From Ignavibacteriales bacterium (lineage in GTDB: Bacteria > Bacteroidota > Ignavibacteria > Ignavibacteriales > Ignavibacteriaceae), in the NCBI GenBank assembly GCA_016714125.1, contig JADJNX010000006.1, positions 124,001 through 188,000 of the forward strand: a stretch of 64,000 bases of DNA, written 5' to 3'. The notes under the pieces are model-generated. The model did no database searches. It saw nothing but the letters and a program-made list of their open reading frames with translations, and was not told the origin of the DNA. Position numbers and translations under genes: made by a program. Shown one piece after another: positions 11,817 through 23,582 of this stretch. The stretch's first letter is position 1; each line of letters starts with the position of its first letter.

Positions 11817-13615
11817 ATGAAAAAAGAAATTTGTTACTGCTTATAGCCTTCCTTCTGTTGACGATGGCTGTTCAAGCCAAGGACTTTAAAGGCGCCGAAT
11901 TCAGAACCAAACAGGCCTTCCTTTACGGCAGGTTTGAGGTTAATATGAAATCAGCCGCCAGGAGATGGAGTGTTATCAACTTTTTTACATATCACGAGTT
12001 CACAACCGGAATACAGGACTGGAACGAAATCGATATCGAAATACTTGGAAGGTACGATTACGATATTCAGTTTAACCCCATTACTCCCGGACAGGTAAAT
12101 CACACCAGTCATTTCCCTGCACCTTTCAGCCCACACACAGATTATCATACCTATGCTTTTGAATGGACGCCTACTTATGTCGCATGGTTTGTTGACGGTG
12201 TTGAAGTTCACAGACAAACGGGATCGCATATTGAAGCTTTAAATAAAGCTCAGAAACTTATGATGAACAACTGGACTCCAACCTATGCAAACTGGGCGGG
12301 CACACTTAATGTGGATGCACTTCCGGCGTTTGCATATTATGACTGGGTGAAATATTACAACTATAACCCCGGTGGTGGAAACTACGGGACCAATAACAAT
12401 TTTTCCCTCTCCTGGAGTGACGAATTTGAATTCTGGAATACTGCCCGCTGGGAGAAAGGCACCCACACTTTTAACGGTAACAACTGCGATTTTGTGACTA
12501 CAAATGCAGTCTTCAGAGATTCAAAACTTATCCTTTGTTTAACTGATGCAGTAAACCTTGGTTACACCGATGTTAAAGCTCCTGTGGTTCTCTCTGCAAG
12601 AGTTCATGACAACAAAGTGATAGCTTATTTTACCGAGGAACTTGATTCAGTTACCGGACAAAACGTTGCAAATTTTAACATAGTTGGTGCAACCGTTCAG
12701 AGTGTAACTCTCAGGAGTGATCCAAGAAGTGTTGAACTTACCGTTTCAGATTGGGATTTCACGACCACCAAAAACCTGTTGGTAATGAATGTTAAAGACA
12801 GGTTTAACAACACCTCCGCTCCAAAAGCTGTGACTATCATTCTTCAAAGGAACTGGACATATCCAATCAAACTTAACTGTGGTGGACCTCAGGTCGATAT
12901 CGGTTGGATGGCAGATACAGAGTGGAACCTGGCAGGACTTTATGGTTTTCTCGATGGACAAACAGCAGCCTATTCGTCAAATCTGCAAATAAACGGCACC
13001 GATGAGGATGAAGTCTATCGCAATGAAAAATACGGAATGGCAAACTACAGAGTTCGTGTTCCAAACGGAAGATATAAAGTAAAACTAATGTTTGCTGAAA
13101 ACTATTTTACAAGCGCCAACAAAAGAATTTTTAGTGTCTTTCTTGAGAGCATCAAAGTATTAAACAACCTCGATATATTTGCTGAAGTTGGAACAAGTAC
13201 TGCTTTGGTTAAAGACTTCACCAATATTGTTGTTCAGGATGGAATTCTCGATGTCCATTTTGCTGCACAGATTGACAATCCTGTGATCAGCGGAATAGTA
13301 ATCGAAGCTGATCCAACCGGTATTCAGGATGGACAGTCAGAATTTCCGGGTGATTTCTCGCTTAATCAAAATTATCCCAATCCGTTTAACGGGCAGACGG
13401 TGATTTCTTTTAATGTTAACAAACCGGATTTTTTTCGGTTTGCCCTGTTCAATACTATGGGAGAAACAGTTTTTGAGGATGATCTTGGCTACCTTGAACA
13501 GGGCTTTCACTCCTTCCCGTTGGGGACCACTGAATTTGGTTCCAGTGGGGCATATTTTTATTCCATCTCCGGGACGGGTAGAACCGAAACGGGTAAACTT
13601 GTTTACTTGAAGTGA
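11817..13615 (+). CDS. Circularly permuted GH16 beta-glucanase with malectin and T9SS sorting domains; one frameshift
   Basis: The ATG at 11817 and the signal peptide are joined to the rest by restoring one A in the run at 11820-11825, giving about 599 residues. The GH16 catalytic motif NEIDIEILG (E-x-D-x-x-E near residues 71-75) lies near the N-terminus. The strand that normally opens a GH16 fold, FSLSWSDEFEFW, comes after it at about residue 196. This is the natural circular permutation known from the Fibrobacter succinogenes 1,3-1,4-beta-glucanase, which also starts with an AKDFSGAE-like segment (here AKDFKGAEFRT). Then come an Ig/CopC-like domain, a malectin domain (IKLNCGGPQVDIGW) and a C-terminal sorting domain (NYPNPFNGQTVISF). 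It should be a secreted endo-beta-glucanase for lichenan or laminarin-type glucans. Confidence 0.85.
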
Positions 13616-13658
13616 CAGGTCATTAAATTCTAAACATAAACTAACTGCTGATAAAATT

Positions 13659-15912
13659 ATGAAACGATCGTTATTATTTACAATTTCAATATTATTCTTT
13701 GGTTTAACTACCATGCTCAACGCACAAAGAGATGATAATAACTTAAAAAGTGAAGTGAAAAAACTTCTGGATAAAATGACGATCGAGGAAAAGATCGGGC
13801 AGATGACTCAAGTTACAATTCAGACTGTTTCAAAAAAACAAGGAAACAAAGACCAGCATCACGAACTTGATCTTGCCAAACTCGAAGAAGTGGTTGTTAA
13901 ATACAATGTTGGATCACTCCTTAATGTTTATGATAAAGCGCATGAAATTGAATACTGGCACGAAGTGATCACAAAAATTCAGGACCTTGCCACAAAAAAG
14001 ACACGGCTTAAAATTCCTGTGCTTTATGGTATAGACGCCATCCATGGTGCCACATACACTTTAAACTCCACACTTTTCCCTCAATCACTTGGAATGGCTT
14101 CAACTTTTAACAGGGAATTAGTTAAAAGGAGCAGAAATTACAGCAGTTGAAACTTATGCTTCGGGAATTCCATGGAATTTTAATCCCGTTCTTGATGTTG
14201 GAAGACAATCATTATGGCCAAGATTATGGGAAACAATGGGAGAAGATCCATATCTTGTATCAGAACTTGGAAGCACATATGTAAAAGCAATGCAAGAGAA
14301 CAACCTTGTTCCAAAAGACCGTTTCCTCGCATGTCTAAAACATTATGTTGGCTACAGTTTTCCTTTTAACGGACTTGACAGAACCCCTGCCTACATGTCT
14401 GAGAGAACCCTAAGAGAATTTTTCCTCCCTCCATTTGAAGCAGCAGTAAAAGCCGGAGCTTTAACCGTGATGGTTAACTCAGGTGAAATTGATGGAATTC
14501 CGGGACATGCCAACTTTCACCTCCTTACGGAAGTATTAAAAGGTGAAATGAGGTTTCAGGGATTTGTTGTCTCCGACTGGGAAGATATTAAAAGACTTTT
14601 TACTCGTGACAGAGTGGCTGAATCACCAAAAGAAGCAGTTTTTATGGCTGTTATGGCAGGAGTTGACATGAGCATGGTTCCAACAGACCTTAGCTTTTAT
14701 GATCTCCTTCTTGAACTTGTTAAAGAGGGTTCCGTTCCCGTTTCCCGTATCGATGATGCGGTTAGCAGAATTTTATTTGTAAAAATGAAACTTGGACTCT
14801 TCGAAAACGCATATCCTGACAAATCATTTTTATCAAAATTTGCAACTCCCGAAAACACACAGGCAAATCTTGATGCAGCTCGTGAATCAATAGTCCTGCT
14901 CAAAAACGACAAAAATATCTTACCCTTGGGAAAAGATAAAAAAGTATTTGTTACCGGACCAACTGCTGATATGTTATCAGTATTAAATGGTGGCTGGACT
15001 GTTACATGGCAGGGTAATGAAGAATCACTTATGCAGAGTGATAAAAAAACCGTTGTTAAGGCGATGATTTCCGAAGTATCGTCAAAAAATATAATCTACA
15101 ATCCGGGTTGTTCGTTTGATAAAATGCTCGATGTTGACAATGCAGTTAAAAGTGCAAAAGAATCTGATGTTATAGTTCTTTGTCTCGGTGAACCGGCATA
15201 TTGCGAAACACCCGGAAACATCAACGATCTTACACTCCCAAAAGCACAGTTGGACTACGCCAAAATGATGATTGCCACAGGAAAGCCTGTTGTTCTTGTT
15301 ATGATTGAAGGCAGACCAAGAGTTATAACTGAAATTGCCGACAAAGTTGATGGAATTATTGTTGCATTTCTCCCCGGTATGCAGGGTGGTGTTGCTATTT
15401 CAGATGTATTATATGGAATGACCAACCCAAGTGGCAAACTTCCAATAACTTATCCCAAGTCACCAAATGCCATTACACTTTACGATTACAAACCGATCGA
15501 ATTTTTTGACGGCAATGGTTACAACCCACTTTATCCATTTGGTCATGGTTTAAGTTATACTAAATTTACATATTCGGATTTGAAGCTTAGCGCAGACAAA
15601 ATCACAGAAAATGAAGAGTTAAAAGTGTCGGTTACTGTAAAAAATACCGGTAATGTAAAAGGGAAAGAATCTGTTCTGCGTTATCTGACCGATCTTTTTG
15701 GAACAGTTTCCAGACCAAACAAACAATTAAAAGGTTTTGACAAAATTGAACTTGCACCGGGTGAAAGTAAAACAGTTCACTTCACACTTGGTTATGAACA
15801 TCTGTCGTTCATTGGTGCCTCCAACAGCAGGATTGTTGAGTTGGGTGAATTTGTTGTAACTATTGGTGATCTTAAATCCAAGTTCAAACTTGTATTTGGT
15901 GGTGGGAAATAA
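13659..15912 (+). CDS. Family 3 glycoside hydrolase (beta-glucosidase); one frameshift
   Basis: A signal peptide is followed by the (beta/alpha)8 domain (about residues 25-360), the alpha/beta sandwich (about 395-590) and a fibronectin-III-like C-terminal domain (about 640-745). The catalytic aspartate is in GFVVSDWED, and the sugar-binding stretch VLYGIDAIHGA is intact. The frame changes in the A4 run at 14124-14127; the protein continues as GAEITAVETYASGIPWNF. No sorting domain is present, so unlike its neighbours the enzyme is expected to act in the periplasm, releasing glucose from beta-1,3- or beta-1,4-oligosaccharides brought in through the outer membrane. Length (about 750 residues) fits the family. 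It starts 43 bases after GH16 and is followed by GH5 after one base. Confidence 0.9.
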
Positions 15913-15913
15913 A

Positions 15914-17897
15914 ATGAATTTATTTGTAAAAGTTCTCCCCCGGGTAGTATTAATGTTGGTTTTTGCAATGCCCCTTGCTGCCCAGGGATTTTTGAAAGTC
16001 TCCGGAAAAAATATTGTTAACGGCGTGGGACAAAATTATGTCCTCAAAGGTGTAGGCTTGGGCGGATGGCTGCTCCAGGAAGGATACATGCTTCATACTT
16101 CAGCCTTTGCAAATGCCCAATGGCAAATTAGAGCCAAAATCACTGATTTGATTGGTGAAACAAACACTGAAACCTTTTACGAGACTTATCGAAACAATTA
16201 TGTAAAAAAAGTTGATATTGATTCTCTTAAAGCTTGGGGTTTTAACTCAATACGGTTGCCGTTCCACTACAATCTTTTTGCCACTAACACAAATCCACCT
16301 GTCTTTTTGCAAAAGGTTTTGATTATACTGATTCACTCCTTGCATGGTGTAAAGCAAATCAGATCTATCTCATACTGGATATGCACGCAGCCCCGGTGGT
16401 CAGAGTAATGAACCGATAAGTGATTATAATCCTGCATTTCCTTCTTTATGGCAAAGTGAGCAGAATAAAGACCTCACTGTAAAAATCTGGCGTAAACTGG
16501 CAGAGAGATACAAAGATGAAGAATGGATCGGCGGATATGACCTGCTTAACGAGCCCAAATGGGACCTTGGAACTAACAATGTTCCACTTCGCAATCTTTA
16601 TATCAGACTCACTGACACTATTAGAGCTGTTGATACGAATCATATAATTTACATTGAAGGTAACTGGTTTGCAACCGATTTTTCAGGGTTAACACCTCCT
16701 TGGGATGCCAACCTGGTTTATAGTTTCCACAAATACTGGAACACAAACAACACCGGTTCAATTCAGTATCTGCTCGATCTTCGCAATAACTTTAACAGAC
16801 CTTTATGGCTGGGTGAAACGGGTGAAAACTCAAATCAGTGGCTTTCAGATTTTGTGGAATTGATGCACAACAACAATATAGGCTGGGCTACCTGGCCTCA
16901 CAAAAAAATTAAGTCAATTGCGGGACCTCTTTCAGCCACACTTTCGCCACTGTATCAGACACTTCTGAATTATTGGAATGGATCGGGATCGAGGCCAACT
17001 GCAACTTATGCTCAGGGTGCTCTGATGGCTCAGGCAAACGCACTTAAACTTGAGATGTGCACCTACAACAAAGATTATGTATATGCTCTGTTGAAGCAAC
17101 CATTTACAACCACTTCAATCCCGTTTGCAGAGAATCTGATTCCGGGAACGATCTACGCACCCAACTATGACATGGGAAAACAGGGAGTCGCTTACTCGGA
17201 CGTAGCTTATCAAAACACCAATAATGGAACTGCCTATAATTCCGGATACAACTACAGAAATGATGGTGTTGACATCGAACAGTGCAGCGATTTTTCGTCG
17301 AACGGATATGATGTTGGTTGGATAGAAAATAATGAGTGGCTTGCTTATACCGTGCAGGTTCAGACGAGTGGTGTTTACAGTGCAGCTTTTAATGTTGCCG
17401 CTCAAAGTGCCGGTGGACAAATTTTTGTGTTGGTTGACGGACAAGGTTTAAGCATGGTTAATATCCCTGCAACTGGTGGCTGGCAGAACTGGCAGAATGT
17501 TATTCTGCAGAATATCAATCTTACAGCCGGAACTCATAAACTTACCCTACGGTTCTACAACGGCAGTTTTAACCTCAGCAATATCGATTTTACTTTAATC
17601 TCTACCGATATTGAAGATGAGACTCAATTGCCCGTGGAATTTGCTCTGAGCCAAAACCATCCAAACCCGTTTAACCCCTCCACGATTGTTAAATATTCAC
17701 TTCCTGTTGACGGATTTGTCAACATCAGTGTATATAATAATCTTGGTGAAAAGGTATCAGTTCTTGTTGATGGTGAAGTGAGTGCCGGGGAATATTCAGT
17801 TTCTTTTGATGCCGGAAATCTCCCGAGTGGAGTTTATTTCTGCAGAATGGAATCCGGAAATTTTATCTCCTCCCGCAAAATGCTGCTGTTAAAATGA
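15914..17897 (+). CDS. Family 5 glycoside hydrolase with CBM6 and T9SS sorting domain; two frameshifts
   Basis: The ATG at 15914 starts one base after the GH3 stop. The catalytic domain (about residues 25-390 of 661) opens with GVGLGGWLLQEGYML. Its acid/base glutamate is in GYDLLNEPKWD and its nucleophile in LWLGETGENSN. A CBM6-like sandwich follows (YDVGWIENNEWLAYTV), then a sorting domain (NHPNPFNPSTIVKYSLP). One T is missing at about 16304-16308 and one G at about 16395, so the central stretch GFDYTDSLLAWCKANQIYLI is out of frame with both ends. The GWLLxE motif resembles exo-1,3-glucanase-type GH5 enzymes. Together with the neighbours this suggests attack on beta-1,3-glucans outside the cell; exact linkage specificity is not decided by sequence alone. 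Confidence 0.85.
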
Positions 17898-17971
17898 GTA
17901 CCTGAGTACCTGAGTACCTGAGTGATTTTAGTATTGTGAATTAGCGTCACTCAAGTACTCAAGTACTCGAG
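17896..17971. repeat. Tandem 10-bp repeats forming an inverted repeat between GH5 and GH81
   Basis: The unit GAGTACCT(G) occurs three times at 17896-17923, starting inside the GH5 stop region, and its near-complement CACTCAAGTACTCAAGTACT follows at 17948. The arms can fold into a long imperfect hairpin with a loop of about 24 bases. There is no T run, so it is not a standard terminator; a role in mRNA processing or stability is possible. Confidence 0.7.
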
Positions 17972-18009
17972 AATTCGTTTAATTAAATACACTATGAAAA
18001 GGAGTTTAT

Positions 18010-21000
18010 ATGAGTCTGAGAGTGATTAAACCCGGACTTTTTGTTTTTTTTATCATGCTCCTTTTTCTTCAGAGCGTAAATCTTAATGGACAGTCTGTTC
18101 AGGTTGGGAATGGCAGTTACAGCACCGTACTACCTTCCGGAGCTATCGGACCATCATCCTCACAAGGCTCGCCTGTAGTTCCAAAAGTTTCATTAAGTTT
18201 TAATCAGCCTGTTCAGACCAACGATTGGTGGAGCAGCCTGATTTTTCCGTTTTACGGGAGTCAACATTCCAATACCTTGTATGTGTTACCTTTAGTGGTA
18301 AAAGCGGGAGCCGATGGATTGGGAATGGGATATACAAAAGATCCGGTTTTTGCAGCAGCAGATTACCTGTACCCATATCAACAGCAACTTACTGTTGGCG
18401 TTGAGGGATTAAATTCATCAAGAACGCTCGTTGAAGGGTATGGTGACTGGACAGTAACAGCATCGTGGAATGACGGGGTCAGATCGATGAAAACCACTAT
18501 TGGTCACGGTTTGCCTTATGCATTTTTTACCCTTGCCGGTGGGAATGCAAAAGTGGTATGTAAAGAGACACCGGTAATCTGGTCAAATTCCAACGGAGTT
18601 GTTGGTTTAACTGTTGCAGGCAGACATTATGGTATATTTGGACCATCTGGCTCGGTCTGGACGGGCACCACGACACTTGTATCAAACCTCAACGGAAAAG
18701 ATTTTCTTTCCGTGGCGATTTTACCCGATAACACCCCCGCAACTTTGGAATATTATAGAAAACGGGCTTATGCTTTTGTGACAGGCAGTACCGTATCCTG
18801 GACTTATGATAAACAAAATGCTGAGGTTGTTACCAATTTTAGTTATCAAAGCGTGTTAAAAGACAGCGCAGCAGGGAACCTGAATGGAACCTTGACTGCA
18901 TTGTTCAGACACCAGTGGATTAATACAAACGCCCCCTCACTTCATATTCTTATGTCTCCGTAAGGGGTCAAATGAAAATATTTGACGGGAATACCTTTTC
19001 AACAACCAACGATTTTAATGGTATCCTTCCCGCTTTCCCCGATGAAGGAATTTATAATCCTGCAATTTTGGGATCCTATATCGATTCAATTGCAATGGAG
19101 ACACTCTCTCCGGACCAATCTATGAGAACGGGAAATCAATCGCCAGATTTGCTCATGTTGTGAGGATAGCCGATCAACTTGGAAAAACCGCTGCTCGTGA
19201 TCACTTCCTTCAGCAGATTAAAAACAGACTTGAAGCATGGTTAACCGTTGGCGGCGGAGCAGAAATTTCATGGATTGCCAACTGGAATACTCTTTCTGCA
19301 TACCCATCAGGGTATGGAGCGGATAACCAGCTTAACGACCATAATTTTCATTATGGGTACTTGATTGTAGCTGCCGCAACTTTGGCTCAATACGACCCCC
19401 AATGGGCTTTGGAATCGCAGTGGGGTGGAATGATCAACCTGCTCATTAAAGATTGTGTGAACTGGGACAGGAACGACAGAAGATTTCCTTTTTTAAGAAG
19501 TTTTGATCCGTATGAAGGTCACTCGTGGGAAGCAGGTCACGGAGATTTTGGCGACGGAAACAATGAGGAATCCAGCTCGGAATCGATGAATTTTGCTTAT
19601 GGCGTGGCTTTATGGGGTTCTGTAACTCAAAATGATACCATTCGAGATCTTGGGATTTATCTCTATGCTAACGAAAGAGCTGCAATAGAACAATACTTTT
19701 TTGACATAGATAATGTAGTTTTCCCGGCTTCTTATCCCAGAACTGCTTTGGGTATGGTTTGGGGTGGCAAAGGTGTATATTCCACCTGGTTTGGTGCCGA
19801 TCCCGAATTTATCCACGGAATTAACTTCCTCCCAATGACGGGTGGATCGTTATATCATGGAAGAAATCCTGAATATATCGATATAAATTACGGCGAAATG
19901 GTGAACGAAATTGGAAGCAAACCCCGCAAGTGGAAAGATGTTATTTGGCAGTGGTATGCTTTTTCTGATCCACAATTTGCGATGAATCAGTTTTATGCAG
20001 AACCTTATTACGAGCAGTTTGATGGAGAATCCAGGGCGCATACTTATCACTGGCTGGGTAATCTTAGGAAAATCGGGAAGCTTAACACCACTGTAACTGC
20101 TGATATTCCTACTTATGCGGTTTTTAAATCGGGTTCACAAAAGAATACCTATGTGGCGTATAACCCGGGAAACAGTCCCTTGACTGTTAATTTTTCAGAT
20201 GGATACTCGATGTTGGTCCCGGGAAGATCGATGAAATCTTTCAACAGTGACACTTCAGGTGTGGGGATGCCCGTGGCAGTTCCAATATCCGATGTTTCAA
20301 AGGGAAAAGCTCCACTTACTGTAAAGTTTAAGGGGAGTAACAGTTTTGACAGAAACGGCACCATTACCTCATATCATTGGGATTTTGGTGATTCCACAAT
20401 GGCTTACAGTGCTGATACAACCCATGTCTACAGAAATCCCGGCGTTTACACAGCGGTTCTTACCGTTAAAAACAATTTAAATCTCACCGGTGTTGGTGAG
20501 ATTGTAATCACTGTGGATGGAAACGGCACACCTTATACCGGAACTCCAAAAACTGTTCCCGGTAAAATTGAGGCTGAGGAATTTGATCTTGGTGGTGAAG
20601 GAGTTGCTTATCATGACAGTGATCCTCAAAATGTAGGAGTTCCATTCCGTCCAAATGAGGGAGTTGACATCGAAGGATGTGGAGATGTTGGTGGTGGATA
20701 TGATGTCGGCTGGATAAAGGCAGGTGAATGGATGGAATATACCATTAATGTGACTGAGACGGGATATTATGACTTCTCAGCCAGAACAGCCTCTGTCCCG
20801 GGGGGTGGAGCATACCACATCGCTATTGACGGAATTAATGTAACAGGTAGAAAGACTGTACCTGTAACAGGTGGATGGCAGTTCTGGACAAATGTAATCT
20901 CAACAAGCATCCGGCTCGAAGCGGGTGTACACATCATGAGATTTGAAGCTGAAGGACCGGAGTTTAATTTTAACTACATTAACATTGTTCGCAACCTGAC

Positions 21001-21295
21001 AGGAATTGAATCAACAGCAGCGGATCAACCAACGGAATATACTCTAAATCAAAATTATCCAAATCCGTTTAATCCTTCTACTGCTATCCGGTTTGCATTG
21101 CCGCAATCGGGTCTCGTGAAACTTGTTGTTTATAATTCTCTTGGCGAAGAGCAGACAACACTCATTAACGGGATGATGGAATCCGGATTTCATTCGGTCG
21201 TTTTTGATGCTAAAGGACTTCCAAGTGGAGTTTATTTTGTGAGAATGGTTGCCGGCAACTATATTTCGACCAAAAAAATGGTTTTATTAAGATGA
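18010..21295 (+). CDS. GH81 endo-beta-1,3-glucanase with PKD, CBM6 and T9SS sorting domains; two frameshifts
   Basis: The repaired protein has about 1095 residues. A signal peptide is followed by the GH81 domain (about residues 40-720), with the N-terminal landmark TNDWWSSLIFP and the catalytic-region motifs LNDHNFHYGYLIVAAATLA and NNEESSSESMNFAYG. GH81 enzymes are inverting endo-1,3-beta-glucanases that act on laminarin and related glucans. Then come a PKD domain (YHWDFGDST), a CBM6 (GKIEAEEFDLGGEGVAY, YDVGWIKAGEWMEYTI) and the sorting domain NYPNPFNPSTAIRF. One C is missing in the run at 18932-18936 and one base at about 19110. It overlaps the next gene by four bases (ATGA), so the two are probably translated together. 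Confidence 0.88.
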
Positions 21296-22212
21296 GTAGA
21301 AACTTCAAAGGAAGCAAAACAATAGTTAAAATTGTTTTGTTGCTCTTTTTTATTTTGTTTATTGGCTGTAAAGGATCAGAGAGTTCTCCAACGGATCCCG
21401 GAGATCCCGGTGTTGTGGTGCCAACAAAAAGTCCAAAGAGGGGGCTTTCATACAACCTGACAAACAGCAGCGACTTTGCAGCACTGAAAAGTGGTGTCTC
21501 CTGGTGGTATAACTGGTTTTATACAACAACAGCACCAACGGGGTATTATTCCGCCTACGAGATGGAATTTATCCCTATGCTTTGGGGAGGAAGTCCCTCA
21601 AGCAACGATATTCTCGCAGTTAAAAATTTCATTTTGGGTCATCCTGAAGTGAAATATCTGTTGGTAATGAATGAACCCAATCTCACTGATCAGGCAAACA
21701 GAACCCCGCAGCAGGCGGCCGCCGACTGGCCAAAATATGAACAGGTTATTGCCGATCTTGCAGCCCAGGGAAGGACAATTTATCTTGTGGGTCCTCAAAT
21801 GAATTGGGGTACAATGACAAATTATTCCGATCCCGTTGTGTGGCTTGATGCTTTTTATACTGCGTATAAAGTTAACAATGGCGGTGTGCCACCCAAAATC
21901 GATTATCTTGCATTTCACTGGTATGATTATGGACTGGCGGCTCAGTTGGACAGATTAAAAAAATATGACAAAAAAATCTGGATAACCGAAATGGCTAACT
22001 GGAATCCTCAAATCAACAGTTATGCAAAACAGGCAGAACAAATGACTCAGATGGTTGCAGTTTGTGAGAGCAGAAGTGATGTTTTCCGTTACGCCTGGTT
22101 CATCGGAAGAGGAGGACTGCCCGATAATAAATATACCTATCTTTTTGAACAAACTCCCGGTCAGTTAAATGACTTGGGGCGGCTCTATCTTAGTCTGCCT
22201 TGGACTAAATAG
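21292..22212 (+). CDS. GH128-type beta-1,3-glucanase lipoprotein
   Basis: The N-terminus carries a lipoprotein signal with lipobox LFIGC (Cys near residue 24) followed by a Ser/Pro/Gly-rich linker. The rest is a compact TIM barrel of the Glyco_hydro_cc/GH128 type: YNWFYTT near the start, the acid/base glutamate in LLVMNEPNL, FHWYDYG, and the nucleophile glutamate in IWITEMANWN. The 306-residue length fits this family, known from fungal and bacterial endo-beta-1,3-glucanases. As a lipoprotein it probably stays on the cell surface or in the outer membrane, cutting glucan fragments made by the secreted GH16, GH5 and GH81 enzymes. It overlaps GH81 by four bases and is followed by a strong terminator, ending the locus. 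Confidence 0.85.
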   Translation: MSRNFKGSKTIVKIVLLLFFILFIGCKGSESSPTDPGDPGVVVPTKSPKRGLSYNLTNSSDFAALKSGVSWWYNWFYTTTAPTGYYSAYEMEFIPMLWGGSPSSNDILAVKNFILGHPEVKYLLVMNEPNLTDQANRTPQQAAADWPKYEQVIADLAAQGRTIYLVGPQMNWGTMTNYSDPVVWLDAFYTAYKVNNGGVPPKIDYLAFHWYDYGLAAQLDRLKKYDKKIWITEMANWNPQINSYAKQAEQMTQMVAVCESRSDVFRYAWFIGRGGLPDNKYTYLFEQTPGQLNDLGRLYLSLPWTK

Positions 22213-22248
22213 ACCACAATTTAAATCTAAACGGTTAAAATACACAAC

Positions 22249-22278
22249 AAAAAGGCTGCCAATTTTGGCAGCCTTTTT
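22249..22278. terminator. Bidirectional rho-independent terminator
   Basis: GGCTGCC at 22254-22260 and GGCAGCC at 22267-22273 form a perfect stem flanked by A5 and T6 runs, so it can end both the glucan locus on the plus strand and the convergent YceI gene on the minus strand. Confidence 0.9.
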
Positions 22279-22301
22279 TAATATATAATCCCGACGGTTG
22301 G

Positions 22302-22833
22302 TTAGCTTTTTACTAACTGAACTTCGCACAACAGTTTAACATCTTCGCCAACAAGAACTCCACCTGTTTCGAGGGCGGCATTCCAGGTTAGACCAAAATC
22401 TTTTCTGTTGATCTTTCCTGAGAGTGAAAATCCGGCTTTGATGTTTCCCCATGGATCTTTCATCAAACCGCTGTATTCAGCATCGAGGGTAATCTTTTTT
22501 TGTTACATCTTTAATTGTGAAGTCGCCTGATACCTTAAAGTTGTTTTCATCAACTTTTTCGATTTCTGTTGAAACAAATGAGAGTTTGGCGAAATTTTCA
22601 ACATCAAAAAAGTCGGCACTTCTAAGGTGATTGTCTCTGTCAGTATTGCTTGTGTCGATTGAAGTTACATCTGCAATGAAGCTGATATTTGAAGATTCAA
22701 ATTTATCATCTTCGTTTACAACTGTTGCTTCAAATGATTTAAATTTTCCGGAGACATTTGTAAACATCATATGTTTTACTTTGAATCCGATTTCTGAGTG
22801 TGTTGGGTCGATTGACCAGTTAGTTTTTGCCAT
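22302..22833 (-). CDS. YceI family protein; one frameshift
   Basis: The start at 22833 (MAKTNWSIDPTHSEIGFKVK) is chosen because GGAGAA lies seven bases upstream; an in-frame ATG at 22848 overlaps that site. The protein shows the lipocalin-like YceI fold pattern: DPTHSEIGFKVKHM, then DRDNHLRSADFFDVENFAK and DFTIKDVTKK. One extra A in the run at 22495-22501 shifts the frame; the true end continues as ITLDAEYSGLMKDPWGN and NRKDFGLTWN, stopping at 22302, for about 176 residues. YceI proteins bind isoprenoid-type lipids, sometimes polyprenols or quinones. There is no signal peptide, so it is probably cytoplasmic. It lies 32 bases after the pirin gene and both are probably one unit. Confidence 0.88.
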
Positions 22834-22865
22834 TTTATTGTTCTCCATTATTTGATTTTAAAAAA

Positions 22866-23582
22866 TTAAACGATCATTGGTACTTCCATCAACAAGAGGG
22901 AAGTTTTTGATTCTGCTGTAAAAGAAACTTTATTTGTATCCCATAATCCAAGACCATCGCGTGTTGAAAGATCGTGTCCATCAACGATTACATCACCATC
23001 AAGTACATATACATACAAACCATTTTCAGGCGACTTAAATTCATAATCAAGCGATTTCCCTTTTTCAAGATCGGACATATGAAACCAGGCATTTTGATGT
23101 ATCCATACTCCCTCATCTTCTGAAGACGGGGAAAGAATCTGCTGAAAACGATTTTTTCTGTCTTCTGTATTAAGGGTTATTTGGTCATACCGGGGTGTAA
23201 CACCTTTTTCATTAGGGAATATCCAGATTTGAAGAAATTTTACGGGACTGTCATCGTTTTTGTTGTATTCGCTGTGTTTAATACCCGTACCTGCGCTCAT
23301 CACCTGAATATCACCATTCCTGATAACTGTTGTATTCTCCATACTGTCTTTATGTTCAAGATCGCCTTCAAGAGGAATCGAGATGATTTCCATATTATCA
23401 TGATGATGTGTGCCAAAGCCCATACCGGGGGCAACAATATCATCGTTGATGACCCGGATGGCTCCGAAGTGCATTCTTTCCGGATCGTAATAATTTGCAA
23501 AACTAAATGTGTGTCTGCTTTTTAACCAGCCATGGTTTGCATCACCTCTGGTGGAAGCTTTGTGCAATACTGTCTGTGTCAT
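22866..23582 (-). CDS. Pirin family protein (bicupin, quercetinase-like)
   Basis: The 238-residue protein is a complete pirin-type bicupin. The metal-binding histidines are in GFGTHHHDNMEI with a further histidine in GTGIKHSEYN. The opening SRHTFSFANYYDPERMHFG is typical of the YhhW branch, whose members have quercetin 2,3-dioxygenase activity in vitro. The physiological role of bacterial pirins is mostly redox or stress linked and unknown here. It is the first gene of a two-gene minus-strand unit with YceI. Together with the divergent Crp-type regulator it forms a small group that may respond to oxidative conditions, which is inference. Confidence 0.9.
   Translation of the reverse strand: MTQTVLHKASTRGDANHGWLKSRHTFSFANYYDPERMHFGAIRVINDDIVAPGMGFGTHHHDNMEIISIPLEGDLEHKDSMENTTVIRNGDIQVMSAGTGIKHSEYNKNDDSPVKFLQIWIFPNEKGVTPRYDQITLNTEDRKNRFQQILSPSSEDEGVWIHQNAWFHMSDLEKGKSLDYEFKSPENGLYVYVLDGDVIVDGHDLSTRDGLGLWDTNKVSFTAESKTSLLLMEVPMIV

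Noticed and set aside
15863..15913. Earlier start for the GH5 gene
   Set aside because: It would overlap the GH3 end by 50 bases and put extra residues ahead of the signal peptide; the ATG at 15914 is one base after the GH3 stop.
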